Assembly (NCBI GenBank): GCA_963682055.1
Contig: OY821744.1
Span: 32,278,967-32,342,966, forward strand
Length of the DNA stretch: 64,000 bases
Source: Primula veris
Lineage: Eukaryota > Streptophyta > Magnoliopsida > Ericales > Primulaceae
Direction of reading: 5' to 3'
A program made the position numbers and the translations under genes. Shown here piece by piece: positions 11,665-24,123 of the stretch (position 1 is the stretch's first letter; the number at the start of each line of letters is the position of its first letter). Below the pieces are notes generated by a model that saw nothing but the letters and a program-made list of their open reading frames with translations, did not search any database and was not told the DNA's origin.

Positions 11665-12958
11665 CTTCCTCAAATATAACAACAGCTGTGCAAAGACACA
11701 AATTCATAAGCTACACTTGGTGAAAAAAGACTATGGAAAGATAAAATGGAAAAGGTAACGCGAAAAGTAAGCAAAAACGTCAGGCACAAAATATTCCAAC
11801 CAGACATCCATGAGAAAAAACAGTGAAAATTTGTGCACTCTGATTCTATTCTGATTTTTCCGAACAGCACATTTAACCATGGGACATTTGCTTGATCAAG
11901 GGTTAATCTTTTCAGGTGACTTTTAAGCTCCAGATTAGTTCCAGCATTGGACTTACTTTTCATACAAATTAGTTCCTGCATTGGTACTTACTTTTCAGTC
12001 GACTTTCAAGGCATCTTAGCAAAACTGAAAGCCGAATTTGTGCCATATATGTATTTCTCTTGATTGCATATTTTTCAAGATAATTGCAAACTATTTATTT
12101 AAGGCAAAAAACGATAATTAAAGCGCAAAAGGATAAGAAACAAGATTTTAAGAATCAAAGCACCAAAAAGTTAATCAAAACAAAGACCTGAGAGATTCTA
12201 AAAAAATAAAATAAAGCAAAGTGAGGACTGAAGCATTGGAAGGAACACCAAAGAAGAGTGAAGGAAAATTTGCGAAGACCTATCCAGATTTGCTATCTAG
12301 GTTAGGTATCTTATTTTATAATTCGTTCTAAATTGATAAATCTGTCCTCTTGCGACCCCATGCTTCCGGAATATTTTAAGTTGCAGTTGCACCCTCGTTC
12401 CTGTGTAAGGCACTGTATTGGAGTAAAAACACTTGGGCAGGCTCGTCACAACCCAACACCTCAACTACTTGTCTTTTTTCCAATATAATTTTAAATGTAG
12501 TAATCTCCAATGTCTTATCTCCCTCTATCTAATTCACTTGCTCAAGTTATATAACAAAAGAAGAAAAAGGACAAGTTTAACACGAATCTCTCAATAAACT
12601 AGTTCTAAGGCATATAGACCTGGTTTCCTAATATGTCTAGATCACCAATTCTAAACAGGGTTCTAAGAATCTCATGCCAGTCAAGCGAATTTTTGAAGCT
12701 TAACTATAACAATCTCCCAAGAGGTGGTCGTTCACTTTATGAGAATTCATGGACCAACTTGGCTTGTCTATGACAGTGTCTAAAACAACATTCTTTAAAA
12801 AAAGAAGAAGTGGGGATCCTTTCATTCGTTACGGCGCCGGGTTAATATGGTAAAAAATATGCTGAAAATTCAAAAGAATACACAAGTTTGATATCAATAT
12901 AGACAAAAACTTATAGCCATTCTTGATGAATCAAACTTGCACGAAGCATATGAAGCTA

Positions 12959-13145
12959 CTATAATTTTGCATACGCATCTGCATGACACAAATATTTTTT
13001 GTGAACTGTAGAATCCATACGTATAAGGGCCTTAAGTAAGAAAGGGAACCAAGTAATGATTCCATTCTCATCTTCAAGATGGGCAAAATTTTTAGAAATT
13101 ACTTGTTGGTGACATGAAGGAACATCAAAGTGGTCCAAAGCACGT
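12959..13145 (-). pseudogene. Terminal exon of an unidentified gene inside the large intron of copy 1
   Basis: On the minus strand a strong acceptor (TTGTTTTTTTAG) at 13146 opens a frame of 61 codons ending in TAG at 12961-12959. The content is protein-like, for example ALDHFDVPSCHQQVI and ITWFPFLLKALIRMD. It lies between the proposed first exon (15.3 kb) and the coding exons of the small-protein gene. It may therefore be an alternative 3' end or a relic of another gene. The identity is unknown. Confidence 0.35.
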
Positions 13146-13588
13146 CTAAAAAAACAAAGATCGAGTCTTTACATGACCAGGAAAAAAAGAGGATATTGAT
13201 TGAAATCTCAATAGATAGATAGGCATTTCTAATAAGAACCAGCAAGATCGAGTGTGTATGTTAACAGATTCAAATAAAAGGGGTCATTAATAAAAAAAAA
13301 ATCTCAATAGATAGAGATAAAGGTGGTATTTTTTCGACAACTCCAATAAAAAGAAAAAAGTGATTTTTTTTGAGAAACATAGGTTATTGCAAAAAACCCA
13401 TGTTGAGGTAAAAAAAAATCCAGGGAAGTACATGTACACTTAAAGTAAAATAAGAAAAATACTACAAAACCACCCTTAGTTGACACACAAAATAAGAATA
13501 AAAAGTAGAGTAGTTATACATTTAAATACGGGTATTATATGAATAAAAGATAAGAATTTATTTAATTGGAAGAGAATATTTGCCCTGA

Positions 13589-14850
13589 TTAATCTGTAAT
13601 TAAGTTAGAAAACATGTATCTGTTCGGACAATAAATAAACTGACAATCACGTACAATTATGCCTAGCCCCGCCTTCAAAGTGTATATCATACTGACAGTA
13701 AATAAACTGGACCATCCAACTTGAAGTGACAATGTGGAATTGTCACTAAAGGTTGAGCCTTTTTCAGCAACTAAAGAAAATGGGTTAATGTCCTTCATAC
13801 ATTTTGGAGAATTATCATATAATCCCTCATCTAAATCTCTTTCAGTAAAAGGGCTTGCAGGTTTCTTAAAAATAACATATTAGTGCAAAGAAAAAAGTTA
13901 ACAACAATGACCACCAATTTCTAAAACTGATACTTTTAGTGTTTGTACGTTTTTATATTATGTATTTTGCAGAAATATAAAGAGTGTTAACTTGAAAAGA
14001 ACATTGTTTTATAGGCGAAGATACAAATATATCGCAAGAGGAAGCTTCCACGACTCGAGCCCGTGACAGTGTAACCTCATTGTCACAGGGTCAACAACTT
14101 TACAATTACGCTTAATTACGCCTAGAGGCTCGCCCTCAGAGTTTATATTAAACTGAGAGTAAATAAATTCGACCTTGGAGTTGTCAATAAAGGTCGAGCC
14201 TTTTCCCACAAGGAAAGGAAATGGGTTATCCTTCGTACATTTAGAAGAATTATCATATTATCCCTCGGTCAATCATAAAACTGTAACTTGTTTGGCAAAT
14301 AAGAGTGGTTACGGCATACTCAAAACTCGCCCCCAACGATGTTAGGAAAATAAAATACCAAAACACATATTTAAATATATATATATATATTAAATAAAAG
14401 ACTCTGATACCACTTAAACAACAGAACATGAGGAATATAAAGCATACTAGAATAGCTGATCTGGAGAACCTGTTTGAAATCAAGCTAAGAAAACTAAAGA
14501 TTACTTGAACAAAATCGAACCTTTAAGACAAAAGTCGAGTCTTTTCCTCAATAAAAAAGGAAACATGGTTAAGAATCCTTCGAACAATTAGCAACTAAGA
14601 GTACTTATTAAAAGCAGAAAACGAAAGGGTCAATCACGTACAATTATGCCTAGCCCTGCCTTCAAAGTGTATATTATACTGACAGTAAATAAACTGGACC
14701 ATCCAACTTGAAGTGACAATGTGGAATCGTCACTAAAGGTCGAGCCTTTTTCAGCAACTAAAGAAAATGGGTTAATGTCCTTCGTAAATTTTGGAGAATT
14801 ATCATATAATCCCTCATCTATATCTCTTTCAGTAAAAGGCTTTGCGGGTT
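13589..14850. repeat. Dispersed about 220-bp repeats within the gene units
   Basis: The block at about 13605-13855 recurs nearly unchanged at about 14632-14850: both contain GTGTATAT(C/T)ATACTGACAG and the paired CCATCCAACTTGAAGTGACA. Diverged copies lie at 14110-14280, 19490-19760, 19925-20040, 34730-35000 and 35160-35280. They are non-coding and look like an old mobile element or its fragments. Confidence 0.6.
14017..14130 (-). mobile_element. tRNA-related SINE-like fragment
   Basis: Read on the minus strand it has a polymerase III B-box-like GGGTTCGA-type core, here degenerate, within the recurrent plant motif TGACNNNGAGGTCACA...CGTGGAAGC. Related copies occur at 19366-19485 and 34608-34720. 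Confidence 0.4.
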
Positions 14851-15277
14851 AAAAGCAGAAAACGAAAGGGCCAATTTTATTATAATAAAAATAGACCCCA
14901 GTACGCACCGAACCCCTATATACCGCTTAAATAACAGAAAATGAGGTAAAATGAAAGATAATGCGTAACTAATCTGGTTTGAAATTCATTTAGAAAAACT
15001 CAAAATTTAAAAGTAACAGATATAGACCAATGATGCAATTAATCCTGTTAATGGGATCGAACAACTAATATAATTTCAGTAAGAAAACAGATACTTAACA
15101 TAAATATCGTGAAAACATAATATACCAATCATCTAATTGTTCAATTTTCAGAGATAAATGAAAACCAAAATTTAAAAAGGCAAACAAACAGATTAATTAA
15201 AAGAAAAGTAGAGATATGGTTAATATAGAAGATAGATAGATAGATAGATACAAATAAAACCAAAGTATAATATGTAC

Positions 15278-15313
15278 CTAAGCCTCTGTCGTATATTATG
15301 GTTAGCGTTCTGG

Positions 15314-15345
<32 letters not shown>
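15278..15345 (-). promoter_or_regulatory. Promoter-proximal (GA)n tract and likely non-coding first exon, unit 1
   Basis: On the minus strand a (CT)n tract of about 15 units (15315-15345) is followed by CCACCAGAACGCTAACC and a donor-like GTACAT at 15277. The same arrangement, (CT)n then TCCACCAAAACCCTAAGC then AG/GTACATAAT, recurs at 21640-21730, 22235-22300 and 37015-37080. This indicates a repeated promoter plus first-exon module of the small-protein units. Confidence 0.5.
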
Positions 15346-15349
<4 letters not shown>

Positions 15350-15436
15350 AAAGAGGGACTTCAAAGTTGTGAATGTGATTCTTATAGATTTTTTCCAGAA
15401 AAAATAGGTTTATATGGGAACAAACTATGAAGTATA

Positions 15437-15975
15437 TTTTTTTTTTATTCAGTTGTTTTCGAAAATTAAGTTTAAATTATATTTTAATCTTAAAATTTAT
15501 AAATTATATGAATTTAATCTAAAAAATTTATAATTTTATATTTTTCACATATCCATAAATAAATAGTTACATATACATAAAAAATATTAACTTTTAAAAA
15601 ATATTATTTTTATAAAAAAGTTAATTATTTTTTGCTTTTTTAAAAAATATTAACTTTTAAAAAAAATTGTTTTTATAAAAAAGTTAATTATTTTTTAAAA
15701 AATGCACTTCAAAAGGTGCATACCTTTTAAAATATATATATAATTTTAAAAAATATTAAAAAAAAAGTTAATTTTTTTATAAAACATTATATTTATAAAT
15801 TGGGTATTTTTCATATATATTTTTTTAAAAATTTTAAAATTAAATATATTTTTTATAATTAACTTTTTTATAAAAACAATTTTTTTTAAAAGTTAATATT
15901 TTTTAAAACTATTAACTTAAAAAAAATAACTTTTAAATATTTTTTAAAACTTGTTAATATTTTTTAAAAATAAGC
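15437..15975. repeat. Extremely AT-rich low-complexity block
   Basis: It is built of TTAACTTTTAAAAAATATT-type runs in both orientations, so it can fold on itself. It is duplicated at 30676-31215. No gene is present. Confidence 0.8.
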
Positions 15976-16647
15976 GAGTCTAAGTTAAAAACAGAAAATG
16001 AACAAGTGTATCTGAGTGAAGATGTGAAAATGACCTTAAATATGTGGCATACGTTTGTCTTATTCTCTGCTCTTATTCGATACGACAAATACGCCCCTTC
16101 TTGTAAATGTATTTGAATTTTAGACCATTTTCTTACTTGTGGTGAACTTTATATACTTTTCTGGTCCTATCTCTTTTTTGTGTGCAAAAAATAGGAGATT
16201 TTGGTACATGCTCAGCTGCACGTTGTGTTTTGTAAAATGGGCTTTATACATACACTGCTGGAAATGCTAAAAAGACCAAGCGTTCGAGCCAAGTCTAATT
16301 CAAGATGTGAGCCTAATCGTATAATAAATTGTAGACGATTCAATGCACCGCAGACTATTAAATATCAGTTCAACTCGATAAATTTTCTAAAATATATTTA
16401 CACACTGAATTTGCATCGATAAAATAGGCGATAAACATGCGTAAACATTTTTGCATCAATAAAAAAGACAATAAACACCGGTAGAACAAATATTTTTGTG
16501 GTTTCTCAAATTAACATGCCTTAAGGCCCATCATAAGTATTAAAAAGATCACAATCATGCACATCACATCATTTTAGAAATTTGCATCAATAAAACAGAC
16601 CGATGATACAATGCTCCACAAAACCTTATAACAACATACTTCTTAAT

Positions 16648-17651
16648 TTATTTATTCTTCAGATTCACCAGCTGCACCATCTTTTTCACTCCTCCGCATC
16701 CCCACATCCACATCGATCTTATGTCTTCCACCGTAGATTTCTCCCAGAACTCCCTCAGTTCATGACTACATGCCGATTTAATCCCACAAAGACAACAAAA
16801 ACAAGTCCACAAAGATCAACGACAGAAACGGTGAGTGGGAAAAAAAGAAACACCAATACTGAGAAAAACTAATGCTTAAAAACACATGAACACCTTTTTA
16901 TTTTGAGTACACTCTTAACTATTTTCTTTTCCTTATTCAGGAACCAGGAATTGCTAGGTATAAAAACACATGGACACAACTAAAGGAGCACATTGTTGAA
17001 GCAGCATGGTAAAGACAGGGATTTAAGTCACACGCACACACACACATATATATTATATATACACATTGGGGGAGGATAGGCATTATGAAAAATACGAGGT
17101 GTACTTCAAAATCTCTTACTATTTTTCATGCAAACTCTTACTGTTTTTCGTAATGTCTACAGTCTTTTCCCAATATATACACATGCAGAAGGATATAATA
17201 GACTTTTTGTTTATATTTGGAAATCCTTTTTCAATAAAACAAACAGCTTGGTAGATTAGACGAATATGAAACTATACTATTACAAAAAGGAGAACATACC
17301 TGGTCAATTTCTTGGGATCCGCCCTTCTGGTAAAACAAAAAGAATCATGTAAGACAGATTGCTCAACTTTGAGAATAAAACGACTAAATTAGATTTCAAA
17401 CATCCACAAGTAAAGAAAAACTTACATCCCACCCAGTATGACCGCCAAAAGACAGGGTCTACCTATAACTTTACATTCAAGAACTAGCACGTCAACTACA
17501 TCCAAAAAATAATTATGGTGCAAGAATCAGCAAAGGATACACTTGAAATAAGGGTCTGTAGAAGCTACCCGTCTTAATATTGCAATTGATAATCAGAAAC
17601 TGAAAGTAGTCAAGAAGACAAAAGCTGCTTACCCAGACGGACAGAAACCAT
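16648..17651 (-). CDS. Small spliced protein, family copy 2 (66 aa)
   Basis: Proposed minus-strand coding exons: 17651-17633, 17462-17426, 17326-17300 and 16765-16648. Every intron is GT-AG, and the total of 201 bp gives 66 aa plus stop with all phases compatible. The first two exons match copy 1 in position and style: ATG inside a short exon ending in CTTCAAGATGG-like context, then a hydrophobic exon with VILGG. The third and last exons differ: RADPKKLTS, then a tail with LREFWEKSTVEDIRS. A further exon-like block with perfect splice borders lies upstream (20427-20395), and likely non-coding first exons lie at about 21.66 and 22.24 kb. Loss of the conserved FWGM and EAQ tail makes this a diverged or decaying paralogue. 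Function unknown. Confidence 0.4.
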
Positions 17652-19365
17652 CTTGAATCTGAACAAGAAGCTGTACAAGGAAAAAAAATTATAATGCAAA
17701 GACGATTCTTTTAGCACGAAATATCAACTAATGACGGTAAACGCAAGCCAATGATACATTTTAAGTAAATTTCTGGTGTAAAAAGCTTACCATCATTGTC
17801 AAACTGTATAAATAACAAAGGAAATCTACACACACTTTTTTTAGGGTCTTCTGAGATGAAGAGGGTGGGGGAGATGGTTTATTAAAGAGAGAGAAAAGTG
17901 ATTATGTAAAAGCCTCCATTTTTTTAACATGATGTTGACTACTTTAATCTGTTTGATTTTGATGTGCCTCTTAGAATACAAATTTCCGCCAATCTAAGTT
18001 ACGTATCGTACAATTTATACTTGCCTTTAGGATCGATCAATCACCTAAATTTTCAATGGAAACTATCGTGTTTTTTTGACAAATTTCTTATATAAGAACA
18101 GCAAACTACCATTTCTTAAGAAAAATAATATTCTGCAAGTAGACCTACTTATAAATATGATGGTCTGCAAAGATCGCAATCAGCTAAGTAGCTACTTGAG
18201 GAACTTAAAAGAAATGTATCCAAGAATCCCCATCTCTTATTATATTAGATAGTGTAAAAATACAACGAATTTTAATAACTTCTGCATCCAAGTCCATTGA
18301 AGAGATATAAACAATAAAAACGCCTTCCAAATATGGCATTTAAAGACACATTACGAACAAGACAAAATTGAAGAACTAACGTATAGAACCCTCCTTTATA
18401 GTAGTTATTTACACTACATAAGTAAACAATTCAGGGTCTAGCTGAATCGAGAATCTGCCAAGGAAATATAAAAAAACGGAAACCCCAGCTTTAATTTATT
18501 AAATGAAAAAACCGCAAGGAAAAAAAAAGAGACAAAAGAGGCAAAATAATAATAAATGCATGCCATGAATACAACACACATGGCTCCTAACAGTTCCGAA
18601 GAATAATATGGTAGATGATTATATAACAAGGTGAAAAACCCTAAACCCAATTTTAACATCGTCCACGCCCAGTGAAAAGATCCAAAACAGCAATGCCATA
18701 TCATCCAAACAATGGGATTTAAGGACATTAAAAACAAGATATTGAGGACCTAACCAAAATGATCCTCCTTCCCGTTGGATCCGCCCCTTAAATTCATTTA
18801 TTAGCTACCTTTTATAGGATTGATTACATAAAAGTCTACATTTTTTCAGTAATGTTTTATGAGGTCTAACTACTTTAATATGTTAGGTTTCAGAAAATGT
18901 TAACATCACATCTCGTAATCAATCCGAATATCTCGTTCCACTGAAAATAAATAAAAAACTTGCATTTCGATAAAAAACTTTACAACCAAGGGACACTATG
19001 CCACATACAAGACGTCCATGTGTGTCCTAATTAATTTAAAGGCTGAAATCAAAGATCTTTGCTGCTTTTAAAACATCAACTCATATCTAAAGCGAGAAAG
19101 TCTATATATAAATGTCTCATCAGAAAATAGTAGCCAATAATTGGGACAGTGGTGGCTTCGTGAATTCTAATAGCGGTTACAAGTCTGGGTATCTAATTTA
19201 ATTTAAAAAGAAAAGTTTTTGTAAAAGGAACATATTAGTGCTAATAAGTTCACAACTAGGACCGCCAATCTATGAATTGATACTTTGTTGTGTTTGTATG
19301 TTTTTAATATGTATTTTACAGAAATGTAAAGAGTAATAACTTTGAAAGAGCAGTGTTTCATGGGG

Positions 19366-19485
19366 TAAGATACAAATAAATATGTTTTGCAAGAGGATGC
19401 TTCCACGATTCGGACCCGTGACTGTGTGACCTCAAGGTCACAGGTCAACAACTTTACAATCACCCACGCCTAGGCTTGCCCTAAA
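19366..19485 (-). mobile_element. tRNA-related SINE-like fragment
   Basis: Same core as at 14017-14130: on the minus strand TGACCTTGAGGTCACACAGT followed by GGGTCCGAATCGTGGAAGC. It is duplicated at 34608-34720 as part of the large duplication. Confidence 0.45.
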
Positions 19486-20394
19486 GTTCATATCAAACTG
19501 AAACTAAATAAACTGGACCATCCAACTTGAAGTGAAGACGTGGGATTGCCAATAAAGGTCGAGTCTTTTGGTACACTTAAATGAAATGTGGTTAGTTCCT
19601 TCGCACATCTAAAAGAATAATCATATAGTCATTCGTCTTTATGTTTCTCAGTTACATCATAAAGTTAAAACTTGTTTGACAGATAAAAGTTGTTACGGCA
19701 TACTCAATACTCGCCCCCAAAGATGTAAGGAAAATAAAATACTAAAACACTTTTTTTATTAGAAAATATACATAATAAATAAGACTCTGGTACACGCACC
19801 CAACCACTACTACAGTCTATATGCCACTTAACTAACAGAGCATGATGAAAAATGAGGAATATAAAGCATAGGTGAACTGGAGAGCTTTTTTGAATATTAA
19901 CCACGAAAACTAAAGATTACTTTAACAAAATCGAACCTTCAAAACTAAGGTCAAAGTCTTTTTTTCCGCAGTAAATAGGAGTCGTGGTTAAGAATCCTTC
20001 GTACATTTCGGAAAATTATCATATGGTCCCTTGTCTTTTATACAATTGGAGGATAAGAGTATTTAAGAAAACTAAAATACGAAACTGCCAACTTTATTAA
20101 AAAAAACAGATTACTAGATTTAACGACCCCGGTACGCACCAAACCACTACTACAGTCTATATACCGCTTAAATAGCATAACATGAGGTAAAATGAGAGAT
20201 AAGGCATAACTGATCTGGATAACTCGTTTGAAATTCATATACGAAGAACCACACCAATCCGAAGTAGAATACGGTAGATGGTTTACTAACAAGGTCAAAA
20301 ACCCTAAACCCACGCCCAGTGAAAAGATCTAAAACAACAATGACATATCATCCAAACAGCAAGGAGATTAAAAACAAGAAAATTGAAGACCTAC

Positions 20395-20427
20395 CCAAAA
20401 GGACCCTCCTTCCCGCTGGATCCGCCT
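20395..20427 (-). other. Repeated exon-like module (GGATCCGCC block)
   Basis: On the minus strand AATTAAG/AGGCGGATCC...CCTTTTGG/GTAGGT has acceptor and donor consensus around 33 bases. Variants occur at 17300-17326, at about 18760-18790, and in duplicate B at about 32564-32590, 33990-34015 and 35630-35660. It is probably a leader exon, or a multiplied version of coding exon 3, of the small-protein units. Confidence 0.4.
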
Positions 20428-21030
20428 CTTAATTTCTTAAATTTATAAAGCTACCTTTTAGAGGATTGATTACATAAAAGTGTACATTTTTTCAGTAATG
20501 TTTTAATAAGGTTTACTACTTTAATATGTTAGGTTTTGGTGCCTTATGGAAGGATACAAATTAAGGAAACCATCCCGTTAGCCCTGTAATTGCCTTTAAG
20601 AGCAATTGGTCACCAAAATTTCAAGAGTCCATCAAAAAGATAAAAAAATGTAGAGATCTGGTAAATACATGAGATACACATATAAAACAATTGAAATCCA
20701 AAGCTGGGATACCTGAGCCTATATACCGCTTAAATAACAGAACGTGGGGTAAAGAGGAATATCCTTAACTATTCTGGTTTGAATTTCATTTACAAAAAAC
20801 TCAAAATTATTTTAACAAAAATCAGAACTTTACAATAGATAATAAGCCTACAAGTATTGATAATTGATATTCCACGCCTCCCATGATTTGATATAAAGTA
20901 TACCTCTTCTATATAATAAGAGTGTTTAAGGCATACTCGTCCCCAAAGACGTTAAGTAAACTAATAACGAAACGTCCAACTATTTTGCAAAAAGGATCAC
21001 TAAAAACTAACAGAACATTAAGTAAAATAG

Positions 21031-21210
21031 GAAAACACTAATATGAACCCGGTGCACTATAATTAAAGGTGTGCCAACCAATAAAATTTTCTAGTTTTAA
21101 TTTTGAATTAATTTTAGGGTAGTTATTTTTGGGTTCATTAATATGTGTTGGGTTTTTAGTGAATGATGCATCCTAAATTATGGTGCACCGGGTGTACGGT
21201 AGTGTTACTC
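21031..21210. mobile_element. Mutator-like MITE with 10-bp target duplication
   Basis: The ends are inverted repeats of about 34 bp: left GAAAACACTA...ACCCGGTGCACTATAATT, right (reversed) GAGTAACACTACCGTACACC...ATAATT. It is flanked by the direct repeats AGTAAAATAG (21021-21030) and AGTAAAATGG (21211-21220). The corresponding site in duplicate B (about 36712-36728) has a single AATAAAATGG and no insert, so the empty site is visible in the same window. Confidence 0.8.
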
Positions 21211-21215
21211 AGTAA

Positions 21216-22330
21216 AATGGGAGACAAGGCACAAGTAATCAGGTTTGAAATTTATGTACAAAAAATGCAAAATTGATTTGAACAAAAATGCAAAACTTTA
21301 CAACAGATATATGATAGCTTTCAAGTATTAATAATTAATATCCCAAGCCTCCCATGATTTGATAATAAAGTATACCATACCTTCTAGAATTATGTATTTT
21401 GCATCTACTCCTATGTAATCTAAAGAGTGAGTTTTTTTATAATAAATTTAATTATTCAATGTTGATAGGAATGAAACTCATAATATCCAAAATATACTCC
21501 TAATCAAACAGGTCTCTAACAAAAATATCATGAAATCAGAGTTGATGGATACCAATTTATCAATTTTTTTGCAGTTAATTACACATAATCAAACAGAATA
21601 AAAAAAAGGTAGAAGATAAACACACATAATAAAAAAGTGAAATCGAAAGCATATTATGTACCTGAGTCTTTATCGGATCTTATGCGTAGGGTTTTGGTGG
21701 AGTAAAAGAGAGAGAGAGAGGGGGGAAAAGAGAAAAATAATGCACTCCCTGCTTGTTATTTAATCGTCCGCTAATAAAATAAAAACAGTATCAAAATTAT
21801 CCAAATTAAATTTTTGTAAAAAGAATCACTAAAATCTAACAGAACATTAAGTAAAATGGGAGACAATATGTACAAAAAATGCAAAACTTTACAACAGATA
21901 TATGATAGTAAGTATTAATAATTAATATCCCAAGCCTCCCATGATTTGATAATAAAGTATAGAATTATGTATTTTGCATATACTCCTATGTAATCTAAAG
22001 AGTGAGTTTTTTTTATAATAAATTTAATTATTCAATGTTAATAGGAATGAAACTCATAATATCCAAAATATACTCCTAATCAAACAAGTCTCTAACATAA
22101 ATATCGTGAAATCAGAGTTGATGGATACCAATTTATCAATTTTTTTGCAGTTAATTACACATAATCAAACAGAATAAAAAAAAGGTAGAAGATAAATACA
22201 CATAATAAAAAAGTGAAATCGAAAACATATTATGTACCTGATCTTTTGTCGGATCTTATGCTTAGGGTTTTGGTGGAGTAAAAGAGAGAGAGAGAGGGAA
22301 AAAGAGATAAATAATGTAATAAAAAATATA
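21216..22330. repeat. Local tandem duplication of the first-exon module in copy A
   Basis: 21216-21760 and 21855-22320 share the same order: GGGAGACAA, AATATCCCAAGCCTCCCATG, the first-exon donor region and the (GA)n tract. Duplicate B has only one such module (about 36720-37090). Confidence 0.8.
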
Positions 22331-22849
22331 GTTTTTTTTTATGGGAGATTAAATAAAAATGAAAGTGATTTATCACACCTTTTTAATACCCACAAAATTA
22401 GCCCCTCTAATATCCGCATCATCAAATTTTTTGATTTTTATTAATATTAATATTAAATTTATTATTTATTATTTTTAATTAATATTTAAATTCAGGATAG
22501 TTTCAACTAGCATTCTATTATATTTTTATTTGTATTTTTAGTGGTTTGTATTTTTAGATTGAATAATTTTTTTTATTTTTAATTAATATTTAAATTTAGT
22601 GTAGGCTCAATTAGGGTTATATTATATTTTTATTTGAGTTTTTAGTAAGTTGAGTTTTTATTACGTGGCGTGACTTATACTGCTATCTTCTAATTTTTTT
22701 TATTCAAACTTTAATGTCAAAATTTGACCACAAATTTTTTAATAGAAACACAAATAAACGATAAATGAATAACTAGAAATATTAATATAGTAATTAGTGT
22801 TGAGAATGATATGTCTCTCTTTTATTAGTTGTAGTATCATTTTTTTTAA
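22331..22849. other. AT-rich spacer, no gene
   Basis: Holds two diverged TAATTAATATTTAAATT(C/T)AG units (about 22475 and 22580) and otherwise nothing recognisable. It has no counterpart at the matching place in duplicate B. Confidence 0.5.
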
Positions 22850-23448
22850 AAACAGTCTGAGTCATTTTAAGTAATTTGAAAAAAAATATGTTTCATTTTC
22901 GGTAAGTTTAAAAACAGTTTGAGTCATTTTAAAAAACAGTTCGAATAATTTTAAAAACAATCTGAGTCATTTTTAAGTCATTTGAATTCATTTGAAGTCA
23001 TTTGAAAACAATTGCGAGTTATTTTAAAGTTTTTAACATTTTTTTGGACTTCCCGGTTTTTCCGACTTTTTCGAACTTTTTTCCATTTTTTTTTTGTAAT
23101 TTAGGATTTTTTTATTTTTCTCGGTTTTTTTTTTCAAACCATTTTTCAGGTTCCCGACTTTTTTGAACGTTTTTTCATTGTTTTGTGATTTTGGATTTTT
23201 CTTGTTTTTTTACCATTTTTCGGCTTCCTGATTTTTTGAACGTTTTTTCATTGTTTTGTGATTTTGGATTTTTTGAGGGTTTTTTTATTTATTTTTTACC
23301 AATTTTGAGTTTTTTCGGGTTTCTGGTTTTTTTGAACTTTTTTTGGTGATTTTGGTTTTTTGGATTTTTCTTGGTTTTTTTACCATTTTTTCGGGGTTTT
23401 TTCAGGTTTCCGACTTTTTAAAAGGTTTTTTAGTTTTTTTTGGCATTT
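22850..23448. repeat. Minisatellite plus T-rich repeat, short allele
   Basis: About six units of an AGTCATTTTAAAAACAGTCTG type (22850-23035) are followed by a T-rich array with the unit CCGACTTTTTTGAACGTTTT. The paralogous block in duplicate B is 37805-39190, with a much longer minisatellite. Confidence 0.8.
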
Positions 23449-23457
23449 TCATTTTGA
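23449..23457. repeat. Left putative target-site duplication of the MULE
   Basis: TCATTTTGA on the left against TCATTTTTT at 30673-30681. Seven of nine bases match, so this is plausible for a 9-bp MULE duplication but not perfect. Confidence 0.45.
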
Positions 23458-23693
23458 GGTTGGATTTTTATACTACACTTTTTCTGAAAAAACGCACAAA
23501 CCGTAAAAAAAATTTACGGTCTACAGTGTTTTTATACAAACCGTAAAAAAAATATACGGTTTGTATGTATTTTTTTTTTTTTTTTTTTTTTTGTAATTTC
23601 AATTTGTAAAATAGTAAAAAATATATAAAATATGCAAATCCATAATTCACTTAGGTATATATAATTGTTTGTTGTTTGTTTATATTAATTAGG
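23458..23693 (+). repeat. Left terminal inverted repeat of the MULE
   Basis: Reads GGTTGGATTTTTATACTACA onward and contains two ACAAACCGTA...TACGGT palindromes and a poly-T run. It matches the reverse complement of the right end with one visible change in the first 120 bp, except that the right end carries about 85 extra bases. Confidence 0.9.
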
Positions 23694-23889
23694 GGTTAGG
23701 GTTTGTAATTTAGGGTTTAGGGTTTAGGGGTTAGGGTTTGTAATTTAGGGTTTAGGGTTTAGAATTTAGGGTTTAGGGTTTAGGGTTTGTAATTTAGGGT
23801 TTAGGGTTTAGGGTTTAGGGTTTAGGGTTTGTAATTTAGGGTTTATGGGTTTAGGGTTTATGGTTTAGGGTTTAGGGTTTAGGGTTTGT
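23690..23889 (+). repeat. Telomere-like (TTTAGGG)n array inside the MULE, left
   Basis: TTTAGGG heptamers are interrupted regularly by TTGTAA, giving the higher-order unit TTTAGGGTTTGTAA. Confidence 0.9.
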
Positions 23890-24123
23890 AAAAACTCAAT
23901 ATTGGTCCTATCAATTAAAATACAGAATATTTTTTACCCTAAAACATACAAATCAAACATACGAATCAAATTAAACTTACGAAATTATAACGTACAAATC
24001 AACATAGAAATCAAATTAAACCTACGAATTTATAATATTCCAACCCTAGCTAAGAATAAAACTGACAAATCAAACATAGAAATCAAATACAAAAACAGTG
24101 CATTTATTTTTTTTTGTAACGAC

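Larger units (their letters stand above)
15437..23448. repeat. Large direct segmental duplication, copy A
   Basis: It matches 30676-39190 in the same orientation, nearly base for base, from 15437 to about 20590. It begins in a poly-T run before ATTCAGTTGTTTTCGAAAAT. Differences include single-base changes, a 22-23 bp insertion in copy B (about 31482-31504), a segment of about 475 bp present only in B (about 35840-36310), and in A an extra tandem copy of the first-exon module and a MITE insertion. The right edge is a T-rich block (22850-23448) matching 38700-39190; the sequence between (22330-22850) does not match. Confidence 0.9.

Noticed and set aside
16603..16872. 89-codon plus-strand frame, also at 31867-32136
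   Set aside because: It is antisense to the proposed last exon of the small-protein unit and rich in His/Ser/Pro; the minus-strand splice signals are better.
18438..18737. 99-codon hydrophobic minus-strand frame (also 33699-33962)
   Set aside because: The duplicate has a large in-frame deletion and different content; there is no initiation or splice context. It is probably intron of the gene unit.
23343..23650. Overlapping frames on both strands at the left MULE end
   Set aside because: T-rich satellite and TIR sequence give Phe/Lys-rich artefacts.
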